A DNA stretch of 64,000 nt from Symbiodinium natans (GCA_905221605.1 CAJNDS010002379.1:534001-598000), one strand, 5' to 3'. Counted from the stretch's first letter, positions 18,842-28,655 are shown. Numbers and translations: made by a program. Notes: generated from the sequence alone by a model not told the origin.

Positions 18842-19220
18842 CAGGAATTCCAAATCGAGGAGATCGAGAGACTGAGGTACCGGGAGTCCCTGAAGGACAG
18901 CGCCCCTCTCGTGGAGGAACTCCAAGGCATTCCTTGTGATCTCTCCCCTCTGGGCTGACCTGTTCTGCTCGTCCGCAAGGTGATGCAAAGAAGCCGGGCC
19001 GCAAAAACTCTCGGCGCTCCTTCATCCTGCCCAAGTCACAGTTCTGAAACGTGCCTCTGTCCCCTCGGCGCTCTGGTAATCCGTGGCTCCGGTTTTGTCG
19101 CCGGATTACAGAGGATCCCCGGGCTCCGCGCAAAAAGCGGCAGGATGCAGGGCATTTGTGTGGTCCCCAATGAAGGCAGTCGCGCACGGGAGCTCCTTTG
19201 CGACCACTTGAAATTAGTCA
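18842..19220 (-). pseudogene. Two exons with one in-frame stop
   Basis: The upstream part reads VAKELPCATAFIGDHTNAL, HPAAFCAEPGDPL, TAA (19106-19108), SGDKTGATDYQ. Then GAGCGCCGAG is repeated at 19064-19073 and 19010-19019: removing 54 bp with a GA donor (19073) and AAG acceptor (19020) continues the frame as SAESFCGPASLHHLADEQN, NALEFLHERGAVLQGLPV. The TAA makes this a broken gene, or there is an unrecognised intron. Confidence 0.5.
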
Positions 19221-19247
19221 ACCCTAAACCCTAAACTTAACCCAAAC

Positions 19248-19314
19248 CCTGAAAGACGCGAATGCGGTTTGCGGGGGTTTTGCATCGACAGAATCGACAC
19301 GGGGGCCACGTTCT
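19248..19314 (-). CDS. Internal exon
   Basis: Acceptor TTGAAG|AGAAC; reads ENVAPVSILSMQNPRKPHS then RLS; donor GTTTGGG. Confidence 0.7.
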
Positions 19315-19419
19315 CTTCAATAGCGTTTTGGGGTTTAGCTGTACTCAGTAATCGCTCCAACGCCCCTAAAAGCAGCCCTTAGCCCGATTTTCTGAAAGCC
19401 CCAAAGCCATTTTGGTTTT

Positions 19420-19503
19420 GGGGGTTTAGGGTTTAGGGTTTAGGGTTTAGGGTTTAGGGTTTAGGGTTTAGGGTTTAGGGTTTAGGGTTTAGGGTTTAGG
19501 GCG
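19420..19503 (+). repeat. TTTAGGG array
   Basis: About 12 near-perfect units. Confidence 0.9.
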
Positions 19504-19589
19504 TGTTGTTTGGGGGGCTCCTAGAATAGGGATTCGTGCTACTTTGGGGTTTGGGGTTTCGGGTTTAGGTATGGAGACAAGTCCCCTGT

Positions 19590-19692
19590 TTGGGAAAACA
19601 CCCATGTCATGTGAGGAAGTTGCTCACTCTGCCGACAATCGCCGGGAACGTCTCCACCGGCACGATTTCCACCAGTCAAGGCTTGTTGGGGT
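19590..19692 (-). CDS. Internal exon
   Basis: Acceptor CTGTAG|ACCCC; reads PQQALTGGNRAGGDVPGDC then RQSEQLPHMTW. A second frame is also open, so the phase is unsure. Confidence 0.55.
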
Positions 19693-19769
19693 CTACAGGG
19701 TTTAGGGTTTAGGGTTTAAGGTCTAGGTGCCCTGCTCAGAAGCAATGCCGGGTAGATGACCAAGGAGGG

Positions 19770-19870
19770 GGGGGGGGGGGGCCAAGAGAAATGAGGAGAA
19801 ATGACTTTCAGCTGGAGCTCCTGTGGTCCGTTTCTGGCAGCCGCACGCCACTTTAAGCTTGGCCGTCTTC
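19770..19870 (-). CDS. Exon, basic and Cys-containing
   Basis: Reads FLAGKKTAKLKVACGCQKR then TTGAPAESHFSSFLLA, running into a poly-C (sense) tract. Boundaries unsure. Confidence 0.55.
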
Positions 19871-20294
19871 TTCCCAGCCAAGAATTTTCACATGAAGTAG
19901 GCTTTATATTTCTTGTACCCCCCCCCCCAAACTGACACCCAACATTAAAAAGGAACCTTATATACACTCACCAAAAACCGTAACATAAACCCTTCTTCAC
20001 ATGGGGTTCATTGGTGGCACTGGCCCTATTGAGCCCATGGGGCCGCCCCATTAGGGTTTAGGGTTTAGGGTTTAGGGTTTGGGGATTGGGGGTTTGGGTA
20101 TTTGGCAACTACACCCCCCAAAGAAGACCCTAAAACAGCGTACCCCTTGTATTCGGAGACCCCAATTCTCCAGCCTAAAGCACGGGGAAACCCCAATCGG
20201 CTTCTCTTACCTTTAGCCTCAAGGCACGTGCTAATACAATCCTTAAACCCTCAATGCCATATTAGCGGGGTTTGAAGGTTTTCTTGAGGGTGGT

Positions 20295-20359
20295 TTAGGG
20301 TGTGTAGCTCAAGCCAGTCCCTGGTACGTAGAATGCCTCAAACCACAATCTCGGGCACC
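20295..20359 (-). CDS. Exon, possibly C-terminal
   Basis: Acceptor ATCTAG|GGTGCC; reads CPRLWFEAFYVPGTGLSYTP then TAA. Confidence 0.55.
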
Positions 20360-20563
20360 CTAGATAAAAAAAAACTGTGAGCCCTAAACCCTGAATTATA
20401 AAACCCCAAGCAAAAAACAAGAGCTTCAATCCTAGAACCCTCAGGTTTAGGGGCTATCATGGACTTAAATAGCCTTAATTATCCCTAAATAGCCTTAGTA
20501 TAGAGGGGAGTAGTAGGGGAACCTATGATATTGAAGGGTTTAGGCTATAAAGGCCGGGGTTTA

Positions 20564-20632
20564 ACCAAACTCCGAGCCCGACCTGCTGGAAGCTCCCGAA
20601 AGCAGAGTTGGATCTCCCGGAGCATGAACAAC
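20564..20632 (-). CDS. Internal exon
   Basis: Acceptor GACAG|GTTG; reads LFMLREIQLCFRELPAGRA; donor in GTCGGG or GTTTGG. Confidence 0.65.
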
Positions 20633-20642
20633 CTGTCGTCAC

Positions 20643-20742
20643 AGGGTTTAGGGTTTAGGGTTTAGGGTTTAGGGTTTAGGGTTTAGGGTTTAGGGTTTAG
20701 GGTTTAGGGTTTAGGGTTTAGGGTTTAGGGTTTAGGGTTTAG
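20643..20742 (+). repeat. TTTAGGG array
   Basis: 14 near-perfect units. Confidence 0.9.
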
Positions 20743-20913
20743 ATTTTCGGGGTTTCGGGGTTTAGGGACCCTGGCTCGTTTTAGCATCTATGTAAGCCAT
20801 TTCTCTGGGCGCAGGGGGTTCAATAGAACCCAGCTATCCCCTCTCTATGCCCTGATAATAATGATCATGATTGCAAGATTGTGATGATGATCAATGAATG
20901 GTATGGTTACTGG

Positions 20914-21198
20914 TCAGTTTCTACTTTGCCAATGAAAGTTGCTTGTACTGGACTGCGGACTGTCTGTCTTTGAAAGGCCCCCGCACTGCGGTAGATTCTC
21001 GAAAAGGGATTCTGTTTTCAAGCCGCGGACCTTCCCAAGTGACTTGTAGCCTAAGGCTAGGAGAGAACAAAAAAACCGCTGAAAAGTTAGCAGCAGCAGG
21101 GAGCCACATTCTCCTGAGGAGACTGGCAAAGGAGCACGCAACTGAGAAGGTCTGCAAGGCTCACATCGGACGATACTCTCTGCACCCTCAACCCTCAA
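20914..21198 (-). CDS. Uncertain coding region, both strands open
   Basis: The minus strand reads GYKSLGKVRGLKTESLFEN; the plus strand (20898-21218) reads TAEKLAAAGSHILLRRLAK. The strand cannot be decided by eye; minus is preferred because its neighbours are minus. Confidence 0.35.
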   Translation of the reverse strand: MRVEGAESIVRCEPCRPSQLRAPLPVSSGECGSLLLLTFQRFFCSLLALGYKSLGKVRGLKTESLFENLPQCGGLSKTDSPQSSTSNFHWQSRN

Positions 21199-21307
21199 CC
21201 CTAAACCCTAAACCCTAAACTCTTCGGGGGTGCATTCTGCAGCCCCATGATGCCCCCTGAGCGTAGCGCCGATGTTTGCTGCCACTCACACCACTCTTTG
21301 GAATCCA

Positions 21308-22719
21308 CTACTCGGGCAGCTGACAGCTGAGTTTGTAGAGCTCCTCTGCTGGCAAGGTAATGCCAAGACTCTCGGAGCAGAGTTTGTGGTAGTGCAAAGC
21401 AACGCGCCGCTTTGAGACGGTGTCCAGTGGGATGATCAACTCGCTATTGGCCTTCTTGTCTTCGACAATGCCACACAAGTCGAGCAAGCAGTCTTGCACG
21501 TGAGCGCCATGCTGGTTTTTCTCGAACCAGGCCTCCACGTCTTGCTGTGCCTCCGTGTTGGACAAGCTCAAGTCTCCAAACTCGTTGATTTGGTTGTGCA
21601 CTCGGGTGCAGCCTGCCACGTAGACGTAGTTGATGGCGACGCCAGAGAAGTTCATGCCCACGACCACCAAGAGGAGAAAGATAAGGCCTGCTTGGTGGAT
21701 CCAGGTGATCTCGTCCCAAAGCTTTATTTTTAGTATTCTCTTGATATTTGAGTGTTTTTAGTCAACCCATCTGATCCATAAAATTAGAGAAAAAAACATC
21801 AAAAATCAAAGCCCTGGCAGCCACGCGGCCTGCAAGGGTCTTGCAACCCACCGCGAAACGAACGACCCCAGGAAAGACTGTGAAGATGCAACCTGGGGGA
21901 CGAAATGAACCCTAAAAATGGGGCCATATACCCTATGCTACTATAACTCCTAGTAAGGTATATGAACCCTAAACCCTTTTAGGGCTCATTTCGTCCCCAA
22001 GGAACCGACCACAAACAAAATGTACGGAGCACGGGTGGCTTTGCCCACTCGGCGCATCCAGTCTTCGCAGCCGCTATCAGTGCCCACTTCCTTGGGGACG
22101 AGATGAGCCCTAAAAGGGTTTAGGGTTCATATACCTTAATAGGAATTATAGTAGTCAGGGTATATGACCCCCAATTTTAGGGCTCATTTCGTCCCCAAGG
22201 TTCTCCCACACACAGCAGCTGCACCACTGTTGTGCCAGTGGCATACAGAAATCCGAGCATGCCCATGACATAGAAGATCAAAGCAAAGTCATTCAGGAAT
22301 GCCAAGCCATTTTGGACTTGAGTCTCAGTGAGGAGCGAACCGATATAGCCATCCACAAAGAGAAAGCCACTCCCAGCATAGTCTTCTTCCAGCCAATCCG
22401 TCACAGAATCGTAGCAGATGGGCACTACTATGGTGAGCAGCAAAGCACTGATCAAGCCCATGTTGGTGCATTCATTGATGATGTTTTCCTTAGCTCCGCT
22501 CGTGACTTTCCTGTCTGTGGTGATGAGCTTGTCGGACAATCCCAAATATCCGCCCGTGAGGACGCTGTAAAGCAACCACAAAGGACTGTCCCTGGCCTTT
22601 GGATTCATGGTCTTCTCGACACGTTTCTCGGGCAAATACTCGGCCACGCGCTTCACCTTGATACTGTTGACATCTTCGGATTCCTGATTGCTGATCCCAA
22701 CCGGCATGGGTTCTGGCAT
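21308..22719 (-). CDS. Multi-pass membrane protein gene, uncharacterised
   Basis: The start is ATG at 22719, 19 bp after AG|G. Exon 1 is 22719-22204 (172 codons) with hydrophobic segments MGLISALLLTIVVPICYD and NDFALIFYVMGMLGFLYA. Exon 2 is 22090-22006 (DWMRRVGKATRAPYILFVV). Exon 3 starts at 21892 (GCIFTVFPGV). The last exon reads WIHQAGLIFLLLVVVGMNF and stops at 21308. Introns 1 and 2 are two family A introners in opposite orientations; splicing gives VGEVGTDSG and VVGCIFTV in frame. Intron 3 (about 21862-21723) is AT-rich with an unresolved donor. The C-terminal 110 residues are mostly soluble. No family recognised. Confidence 0.85.
21892..22002 (-). mobile_element. Family A introner, copy 2 (intron 2)
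   Basis: One end is mutated to CCTGGGGGACG; AA duplicated at both sides. Intron 22005-21893 (113 bp) is GTTCCTTG...CCCAG|G, a canonical GT-AG pair. Confidence 0.9.
22090..22200 (-). mobile_element. Family A introner, copy 3, inverted (intron 1)
   Basis: Same element in the opposite orientation to copy 2; TT duplicated at both sides. Intron 22203-22091 is GAACCTTG...CCAAG|G, a GA-AG pair. Confidence 0.9.
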
Positions 22720-22737
22720 GATTCGCTCAAGCAGGGA

Positions 22738-22740
22738 CCT
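22738..22740 (-). promoter_or_regulatory. Candidate spliced-leader acceptor
   Basis: TAGTTTTTGCTCCAG|GTCCC, a T-rich tract and AG|G 19 bp before the ATG at 22719. Confidence 0.45.
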
Positions 22741-23166
22741 GGAGCAAAAACTACTGCTAAGCCAAAAATAGCCATGTGTTGGGTGGTGAACTGGCATGGG
22801 TGAATCATGGTTGCTCTGGGCTTAGCTGGCCATGGCAGTGACAGCAGCCTTGAGCAGCGCTAGCTGCTACACCTGGTTTGCAACAGCAGTTTCGAAGACA
22901 TCTGGAGGTTTCTGCATGCTCCTGGTTGATATGTGTACTATTTTATCCCCTTAGTCATGTGTGCCCAATTGTTCCCACTGGCTTACTTCAAGCCACCCGC
23001 CAAGGTCAGAGTAGATGGAGCTACCAGCTACCTCCGACCACCGCCATGGATACCATGGCCGCCCCTCCACCTGTGGGACATGCCAGGGGACATCCAAAGG
23101 ACCGGCCACCTTTTTGGCTGTGGAGGACTCGCTGGGACTTGCCAAAATCAGGAGATCCTCAGCTGC

Positions 23167-23250
23167 ACCCTAAACCCTAAACCCTAAACCCTAAACCCTA
23201 AACCCTAAACCCTAAACCCTAAACCCTAAACCCTGAACCCTGACCCTAAA
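23167..23250 (+). repeat. CCCTAAA array, intronic
   Basis: Its first sense unit GTTTAGGG is the donor of the exon at 23252-23303. Confidence 0.85.
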
Positions 23251-23251
23251 C

Positions 23252-23303
23252 CCATCCGGGACCAAATCCTTCAAGGAACAGCAGTACTGGTTAGACACTT
23301 TCA
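23252..23303 (-). CDS. Internal exon
   Basis: Acceptor CCGCAG|TGAAAG; reads KVSNQYCCSLKDLVPDG; donor GTTTAGGG. Confidence 0.7.
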
Positions 23304-23339
23304 CTGCGGCGAAACCCTAGACCGACCACCTACAAACCC

Positions 23340-23780
23340 TACAAGCCTCATAAGCCGGTTTAGGGTTTAGGGTTTAGGGTTTAGGGTTTAGGGGCTCTAT
23401 GAACCCTGTAAACCCTTGTAGACCAACCCTCTAACCCCGTATACCCTAAAATCCCTCTACGCCGTGTAAACCCATACACGCCATAAACCCTATAAATGCT
23501 GTAAATCCTATAAACCCTAGTCCTACTACCTATAGAAGGCCTAAGGCCCCTATAAACCCAAAAACCCTAGAAACCCGACTCGCCTTACAATCCCTAAACC
23601 AACCCAAAAAAAGCCTTGAACATCTAAAAACTCCCTGAACCCCAAGAAGCCCCATAAAACACCCGGCCCCCTCTACATCTGTTAAAACCCTAAGAAGCCC
23701 TATACAACCCTACAAAATCCCAAATAAAACACCCCAAGAAACCCCATAAAAAAATAAAAAATAAAAAAACAAAAAAACTA
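23340..23780 (+). repeat. Degenerate C/A-rich repeat field
   Basis: TTTAGGG block, then degraded CCCTATAAA/CCCTGTAAA words and an A-rich tail (AAAAAATAAAAAATAAA). No gene seen. Confidence 0.6.
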
Positions 23781-23783
23781 AGC

Positions 23784-23862
23784 CTGATGGACTTCGTGAT
23801 GTCCACGAAGAAGCGGAGGGAAGCGCAGCCCGTGAACTTGTCTGGGCCTAGCACGCCCCAAG
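23784..23862 (-). CDS. Internal exon
   Basis: Acceptor TTCAG|CTTGG; reads WGVLGPDKFTGCASLRFFV then DITKSI; GC donor (GCTTAG). Confidence 0.75.
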
Positions 23863-23994
23863 CTGAAGGTGTTTAGGGTTTAGGGTTTAGGGTGTAGGGT
23901 TTAGGGTTTAGGGTTTGGGGTTTGGGGTTTAGGGTTTAGGGTTTAGGCGGTTTAGGCGGTTTAGGGTAGTTTAGAGTAGTTTAGGGTAGATGAG

Positions 23995-24180
23995 GGTAGT
24001 TTAGGGTAGTTGAAGGTTTAGGGTTTAGGGTAGTTGAGGGTAGTTGAGGGTAGTTGAGGGTAGTTGAGGGTAGTTGAGGGTAGTTGAGGGTAGTTGAAGG
24101 TTTAGGGTTTAGGGTTTAGGGAAAGCGCTTAGGTTTAGGGTTTAGGGTAGTTTAGGGTAGTTGAGGGTAGTTGAAGGTAT
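23995..24180 (+). repeat. GGTAGTTGA nonamer array mixed with TTTAGGG
   Basis: Six or more tandem GGTAGTTGA units, then more in a second block near 24150. Confidence 0.85.
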
Positions 24181-24194
24181 ATGGTTTAGGGAAA

Positions 24195-24260
24195 CTTTGG
24201 TGCCATGCGGCTGGGTCTTTAAGCTTGACCAACTTGGAGGTTTTCAGGCTTATGGTCACC
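24195..24260 (-). CDS. Internal exon
   Basis: TTTAG|GGTGACC acceptor; exactly 22 codons, GDHKPEKPPSWSSLKTQPH then GTK; donor GTTTCCC. Confidence 0.75.
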
Positions 24261-24357
24261 CTAAACCCTAAACCCTAAACCCTAAACCCTAAACCCTAAA
24301 CCCTAAACCCTAAACCCTAAACCCTAAACCCTACACCCTGAACCCTAACCATTGAGG

Positions 24358-24410
24358 TTTAGACATGAAATCCGGGGGAGCTGGGAGGGACCTGCACCCA
24401 ATCCGTGTTC
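24358..24410 (-). CDS. Internal exon
   Basis: Acceptor TTTGAG|GAACAC; reads NTDWVQVPPSSPGFHV. Confidence 0.55.
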
Positions 24411-24479
24411 CTCAAAGACGAGCGTTTGGGACCCCCCCCCCCCCCCCCCCACCTCCCCCCCACCCCCCCACCGCCACAC

Positions 24480-25135
24480 GGTTTAGGGTTTCGGGTTTAG
24501 GGTTTAGGGTTTAGGGATAGGGTTTTAGGGTTTAGGGTTTAGGGTTCAGGGTTTAGGGTTTAGGGTTCAGGGTTTAGGGTTTAAGGGGGCAACCCACCCA
24601 CGACATTCGCCCCAAAAACCATCGCCCAAGACTGTGAACATCTAAAACCTCAAGCCCTAAAGCGCTAAAGCCCTACAGCCCTAAAGCCCTTAAGCCCTAA
24701 AACCCTAAAACCCTAAACCCTAAAACCCTAAAACCCTAAGACCCCAAACCCGAAAACTCTGAACCCTACACCCTCAAACCCCAAACCCTAAACCCCAAAC
24801 CCTAAAAACCCCTAAAACCCCAAACCCTAAAATTCTGAACCCTACACCCTAAAACCCCAAACCCTACAAAACCCTGAAAAAACCCAAACCTAAACTCTAA
24901 GCCGCAAACCCGAACCTCAAACCCCAAAACCCTAAAACCCTAAAACCCCCAAGCCCTAAAAAAACTCTGAACCCTACACCCTAAAACCCCAAACCCTAAA
25001 CCCCAAACCCTAAACAACCCCAAACTCTAAACTGCAAACCCGAAACCTCAAACCCCAAAACCCTAACCCAAAAACCCTCAAACCCTAAACCTCAAACCCC
25101 AAAACCCTAAGCCCTAAAACCCCCAAAACCCAATG
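24480..25135 (+). repeat. Telomere-like block and long degenerate CCCTAAAA field
   Basis: TTTAGGG variants to 24590, then about 480 bp of AACCCTAAA/CCCTAAAA/CCCCAAA words with phase shifts. No gene seen. Confidence 0.75.
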
Positions 25136-25399
25136 CCTATGAATCCTGAAGTCCTGGCCTTCCACGGTGGGAGCCTGCGGCGGTGATGGTGGGGGGGGTG
25201 CTGCAGAGCGTTGGGGGTTTCGGGTTTAGGGTTTAGGGTTTAGGGTATAGGGTTCAGGGTTCAGTGTTGGGGTTTTGGGGTGTCGGGTCTTGGGGCTTGA
25301 GGGGGTCTTGGGGAGTTTTAGGTGTTTTGGGAAGGGTTTTAGAGGGGGGGTTCGGGGTTTTCGGGGTTTCAGGGAGGTATTCGGGAGCTTTAGGGGGTT

Positions 25400-25627
25400 T
25401 TAGGAGTTGTGGGCAAGGTAATCGTCCGGCAACTGTCCCGCAATCCAAGCTGCGACCATGACGCATCAACTTCACGACTCTTCTCGACCACTAGGCTCAG
25501 TGGTTCAGGGTCATTCTGATGGATCTTCTGCGGGGGTACCCCCCCCGGTCGGTTGCCAAGCCCTGTCAAGTGAGTCTTAAGCTCCAGGCAGAAGGTTGGG
25601 GGATGGCACCGGCGCCACAAACAGGCA
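25400..25627 (-). CDS. Long internal exon
   Basis: Acceptor CCAGCAG|TGCC; reads CHPPTFCLELKTHLTGLGN, PGGVPPQKIHQNDPEPLSL, VEKSREVDASWSQLGLRDS. The open frame continues into a Thr/Pro/Lys repeat that is probably intron. Function unknown. Confidence 0.7.
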
Positions 25628-25690
25628 CTGCTGGACCGAGATTTTCCGGGACGCTGGAAAGTTGATTTTTGGGGTTGCCAACAAGCAACC

Positions 25691-25738
25691 CTAGAAATAG
25701 GAGCAGAAGCGTTGGGTGGAGGGTTCGGTGCCCAAAAC
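25691..25738 (-). CDS. Exon, possibly C-terminal
   Basis: Acceptor AACAG|GTTTTG; reads LGTEPSTQRFCSYF to TAG. Confidence 0.5.
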   Translation of the reverse strand, partial: VLGTEPSTQRFCSYF

Positions 25739-25828
25739 CTGTTTGCCCAACAGGGGCAACCTAAACCCTAAACCCTCAACCCTAAACCCTAAACCCTAAA
25801 CCCCAGAAATGCAAACCTTGCGTATCAC

Positions 25829-25869
25829 TCTAGCAAGGTGCGCACGTCACTGGGCCCTTTGAAGGTGTG
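25829..25869 (-). CDS. Short internal exon
   Basis: Acceptor CCCAG|CACACC; reads HTFKGPSDVRTLLE; donor GTGATAC. Confidence 0.65.
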
Positions 25870-25967
25870 CTGGGAGCGACGGTTTAAGGTTTAGGGTTTA
25901 GGCTTTAAGGTTTAGAGCGTAGGGTTTAGGGTTTAGGGTTTAAGGTTTGGGGTTTTTAGGGTTTTTA

Positions 25968-26035
25968 GGGTTTATGCATGCTATCCTTGCGGACATCCCA
26001 GGCGCATCCACGGCTGAGACAACTAGCCCTTTAGC
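25968..26035 (-). CDS. Possible exon
   Basis: Acceptor CTAAAG|GGC; reads ASCLSRGCAWDVRKDSMHKP. Confidence 0.45.
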
Positions 26036-26086
26036 TAGGGTGAAAGAAAACAGAAGACCGACCAGGTTTTTAGGGTTTAGGGTTTA

Positions 26087-26196
26087 GGGTTCGTACACAT
26101 GCAGTCAGATTCTCTGGGCACGGTGGACAGAATTCTGCTTGCCGCTCCGCCCTGAACCCACGGCCCCACAAGCTGAACAGTGGCTTCTGGCAGGGA
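26087..26196 (-). CDS. Internal exon
   Basis: Acceptor CCCAAG|TCCCTG; reads SLPEATVQLVGPWVQGGAA then SRILSTVPRESDCMCTN. Confidence 0.7.
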
Positions 26197-26261
26197 CTTG
26201 GGTTTAGGGTTTAGGGTTGAGGGGGTAGGGTTTAGGGTTTAGGGTTTAGGTTTTTGTAAGT

Positions 26262-26364
26262 TGGGGGCTCAGCTGGTCTTCCTCCGTATGATCCCTAGAC
26301 CTGTTGCCTGAAGCGTTAAACCTACAGCCTCCAAATCTACGGAGCACCATCCTACTGTCTTGCC
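26262..26364 (-). CDS. Exon, possibly C-terminal
   Basis: Acceptor GGCAG|GGCAAG; reads GKTVGWCSVDLEAVGLTLQ then ATGLGIIRRKTS and TGA. Confidence 0.65.
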
Positions 26365-26529
26365 CTGCCGCCAAGGGGGTTAAGAGGTTTAGGGTTTAGG
26401 GTTTAGGGTTTAGGGTTTAGGGTTTAGGGTTTAAGGTTGGGGATGTTTGGGGGTCTCTCGCGGGATCGGGGTTTAAGAAACGGATACTTTAGAACACCAC
26501 TTTGTACCCCCAAACCCTAAGACCTAAAC

Positions 26530-26850
26530 CCCATAAACCCTACACCTAGAAACCCTATAAACCCTATAAACCCTATAAACCCTATAAACCCTATAAATCC
26601 TATAAACCCTATAACCCGTGAGCCCGATGATGAACCCTATAAACACCCTATAAACCCTATAAATCCCAGAAACCCTATAAGACCCTATAAACCCTATACA
26701 CCCCATAAACCCTATAAACCCTTTGAACCCTGTAAACCCTGTAAACCCTATAAACCCTATAAACCCTATAAACACCCTATAAACCCTAGAAACCCTATAA
26801 AACCCTATAAAACCCTATAAACCCTATAAACCCTATAAACCCTATAAACC
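26530..26850 (+). repeat. CCCTATAAA nonamer array
   Basis: More than 30 CCCTATAAA units with CCCTGTAAA and CCCATAAA variants: a 2-bp longer cousin of the telomere unit. A second, clean array lies at 52311-52385. Confidence 0.9.
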
Positions 26851-26922
26851 CTAAACCCGGTTTAGGGTTTAGGGTTTAGGGTTTAGGGTTTAGGGTTTAG
26901 GGGCTCCAATAGGCCCTAAATC

Positions 26923-26988
26923 CACGTGCATGGCTGCGGCCTGCGCGCGTAGTGTGTCGAGAATGCCTCCAGTGGCTGGGGATGGCAG
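26923..26988 (-). CDS. Internal exon with GA donor
   Basis: Acceptor GCAAG|CTGCC; reads LPSPATGGILDTLRAQAAA then MHV; donor GATTTAGGG. Confidence 0.75.
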
Positions 26989-26993
26989 CTTGC

Positions 26994-27200
26994 TGGGTTT
27001 AGGGTTTAGGGTTTAGGGTTTAAGGTTTAGGGTTTAGGGTTTAGGGTTTAGGGTTTAGGGTTTAGGGTTTAGGGGTTTAGGGGTTTAGGGGTTTAGGGGT
27101 TTAGGGGTTTAGGGGTTTAGGGTTTAGGGTTTAGGGTTTAGGGTTTAGGGTTTAGGGTTTAGGGTTTAGGGTTTAGGGTTTAGGGTTTAGGGTTTAGGGC
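26994..27200 (+). repeat. Longest uninterrupted TTTAGGG array (about 205 bp)
   Basis: 28 or so units including a block of six TTTAGGGG octamers in the middle. Confidence 0.9.
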
Positions 27201-27352
27201 TTCGACGGTCCCGGTCTGAGTTTTTTTTAGGGCTTGGGGTCTGTACTCACAGCAAGTTCCCCCCTCAATTAGGTCCCCATGCTTTGGGTCCCCAATTGCT
27301 TTAGGGTTTAGGGTTTAGGGTTTAGGATTTAGGGTTTAGGGTTTGGGGTTTA

Positions 27353-27491
27353 CTTGGAGGTTCATGGTACTTATTCACCAATCATAACTGTACTATAACC
27401 CACTTATAAGCCCCTGAAGTGCCCTAATATGTTTCTAAGTACAGTTATAGGTACAGCTATAATTGGCAAGTACGTACCAGGAACCTCCAAG
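27353..27491. mobile_element. Family B MITE, copy 3
   Basis: Inverted ends CTTGGAGGTTCATGGTACTT / ...GGAACCTCCAAG; left flank TA. Confidence 0.8.
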
Positions 27492-27499
27492 TGCGGCAC

Positions 27500-27501
27500 C
27501 C

Positions 27502-27537
<36 letters not shown>

Positions 27538-27785
27538 GGACCCAAAAAAATGTACAAGGTCAACCTCCTATTGAGGGTTTAGGGCTTAGGGCTCAGGGTT
27601 TACAAGCCTATGACCCACAGAGTTTCCATAGAATTCCTCACAGCATGTACTCTAGAGGATGCTATATAACATGCGATTGTACCTTGTATCCCGCATGTAG
27701 TATGTTAAGCCCTAAGCCCTGAGCCCTGTGCCTAAGCCCTGAGCCCGAGGCCCTAAGCCCTAAGCCCTAAGCCCTAGAAATCCTA
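27500..27785 (+). repeat. Poly-A run and CAGGGCT-type repeats
   Basis: About 30 A from 27507, then unassigned DNA and CCCTAAG/CCCTGAG words. No gene seen. Confidence 0.6.
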
Positions 27786-27788
27786 AAC

Positions 27789-27847
27789 CTGAACCACCCG
27801 GGATCTCGTCTTTGAGTCAGCATCAGCATGGGAGTTCATACTCCATC
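27789..27847 (-). CDS. Internal exon
   Basis: Acceptor TTCAG|GATGG; reads WSMNSHADADSKTRSRVVQ; donor GTTTAGG. Confidence 0.65.
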
Positions 27848-27882
27848 CTGAAGCCAAAAGACGACCACGACAGGGAGCTGAA

Positions 27883-28130
27883 CTACTCAGCGAGAGTCGA
27901 GCTCAGGTGGTGTTGCGGCTCATATAGGCATTTTGCAGTTCTGTTGCTCGCTGCGCCTGCAGCAGGTTCTGGTTGCTTCTGAACCAGATTCCGAGGCACG
28001 GCGATGTCAAGCATGGACACAGGCGCTTCGGCACTAATGCCCATTGCCAGGGGCCCCATCGCCGCTGAGCCCAAAGGCGGCCCGATCGCGGGCCACCCAC
28101 TTTGCAGTGGACCCCTTCCCATAGCGCGAA
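27883..28130 (-). CDS. Exon, possibly first coding exon
   Basis: TTTAG|GGTTC then ATG at 28122. Reads MGRGPLQSGWPAIGPPLGS and EAPVSMLDIAVPRNLVQK; a GTAGTT donor overlaps the TAG. It could instead be an internal exon. Confidence 0.6.
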
Positions 28131-28194
28131 ATGAACCCTAAACCGAAATCCTAAAACCAAAAGCCTTAACCCACATCCTACACCCCTAATTAAA

Positions 28195-28348
28195 CCCTAA
28201 ACCCCAAACCCCAAACCCTAAACCCCCAAACCCCCAAACCCCCAAACCCCCCAACCCCCAAACCCCAAACCCCAAAACATTAAACCCTAAACCCTAAACC
28301 CTGAACCCTAAACCCTAAACCCCAAACCCCAAACCCTAAACCCTAAAC
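28195..28348 (+). repeat. CCCCAAA/CCCCCAAA/CCCTAAA array, intronic
   Basis: Mixed 7- and 8-bp units; first sense unit GTTTAGGG is the donor of the next exon. Confidence 0.8.
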
Positions 28349-28423
28349 CCTTGAAGACGAGACGCCATCCCCAACGAGCATGGTCTTCGAGATGTTGCGG
28401 CCTCAGCGCAAGCACAATCCGGG
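28349..28423 (-). CDS. Internal exon
   Basis: Acceptor AGAAG|CCCGG; reads RIVLALRPQHLEDHARWGW then RLVFK; donor GTTTAGGG. Confidence 0.75.
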
Positions 28424-28559
28424 CTTCTTACAGGTCTTGGTTGAGGGCTTAGGGTTTAGGGTTCAGGGTTCAGGGTTTTTAGGGTTTAGGGCTTGGAGAA
28501 TGGGGTTCAGGGTTTAGCGTTTACAGCAGGGTTTCGGCGGCGGGGGATCTAGAGTCTAG

Positions 28560-28655
28560 GGTTTGGAGATTGCAGTCTTCCGCAGGGTGGAGGGATGCAA
28601 CAATGATTACAGAACTCTGGGAGCACGCGTTTGAGGGGCAACTTCCCAAAAACAA
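28560..28655 (-). CDS. Exon, Cys-rich
   Basis: Reads KLPLKRVLPEFCNHCCIPP then PCGRLQSPN. Boundaries unsure. Confidence 0.6.

Noticed and set aside
25254-25400. Pro/Thr/Lys repeat protein tail
   Set aside because: Built from a G/T repeat (GGGGTTTT.GGGGT) typical of intron DNA; the exon probably stops near 25400.
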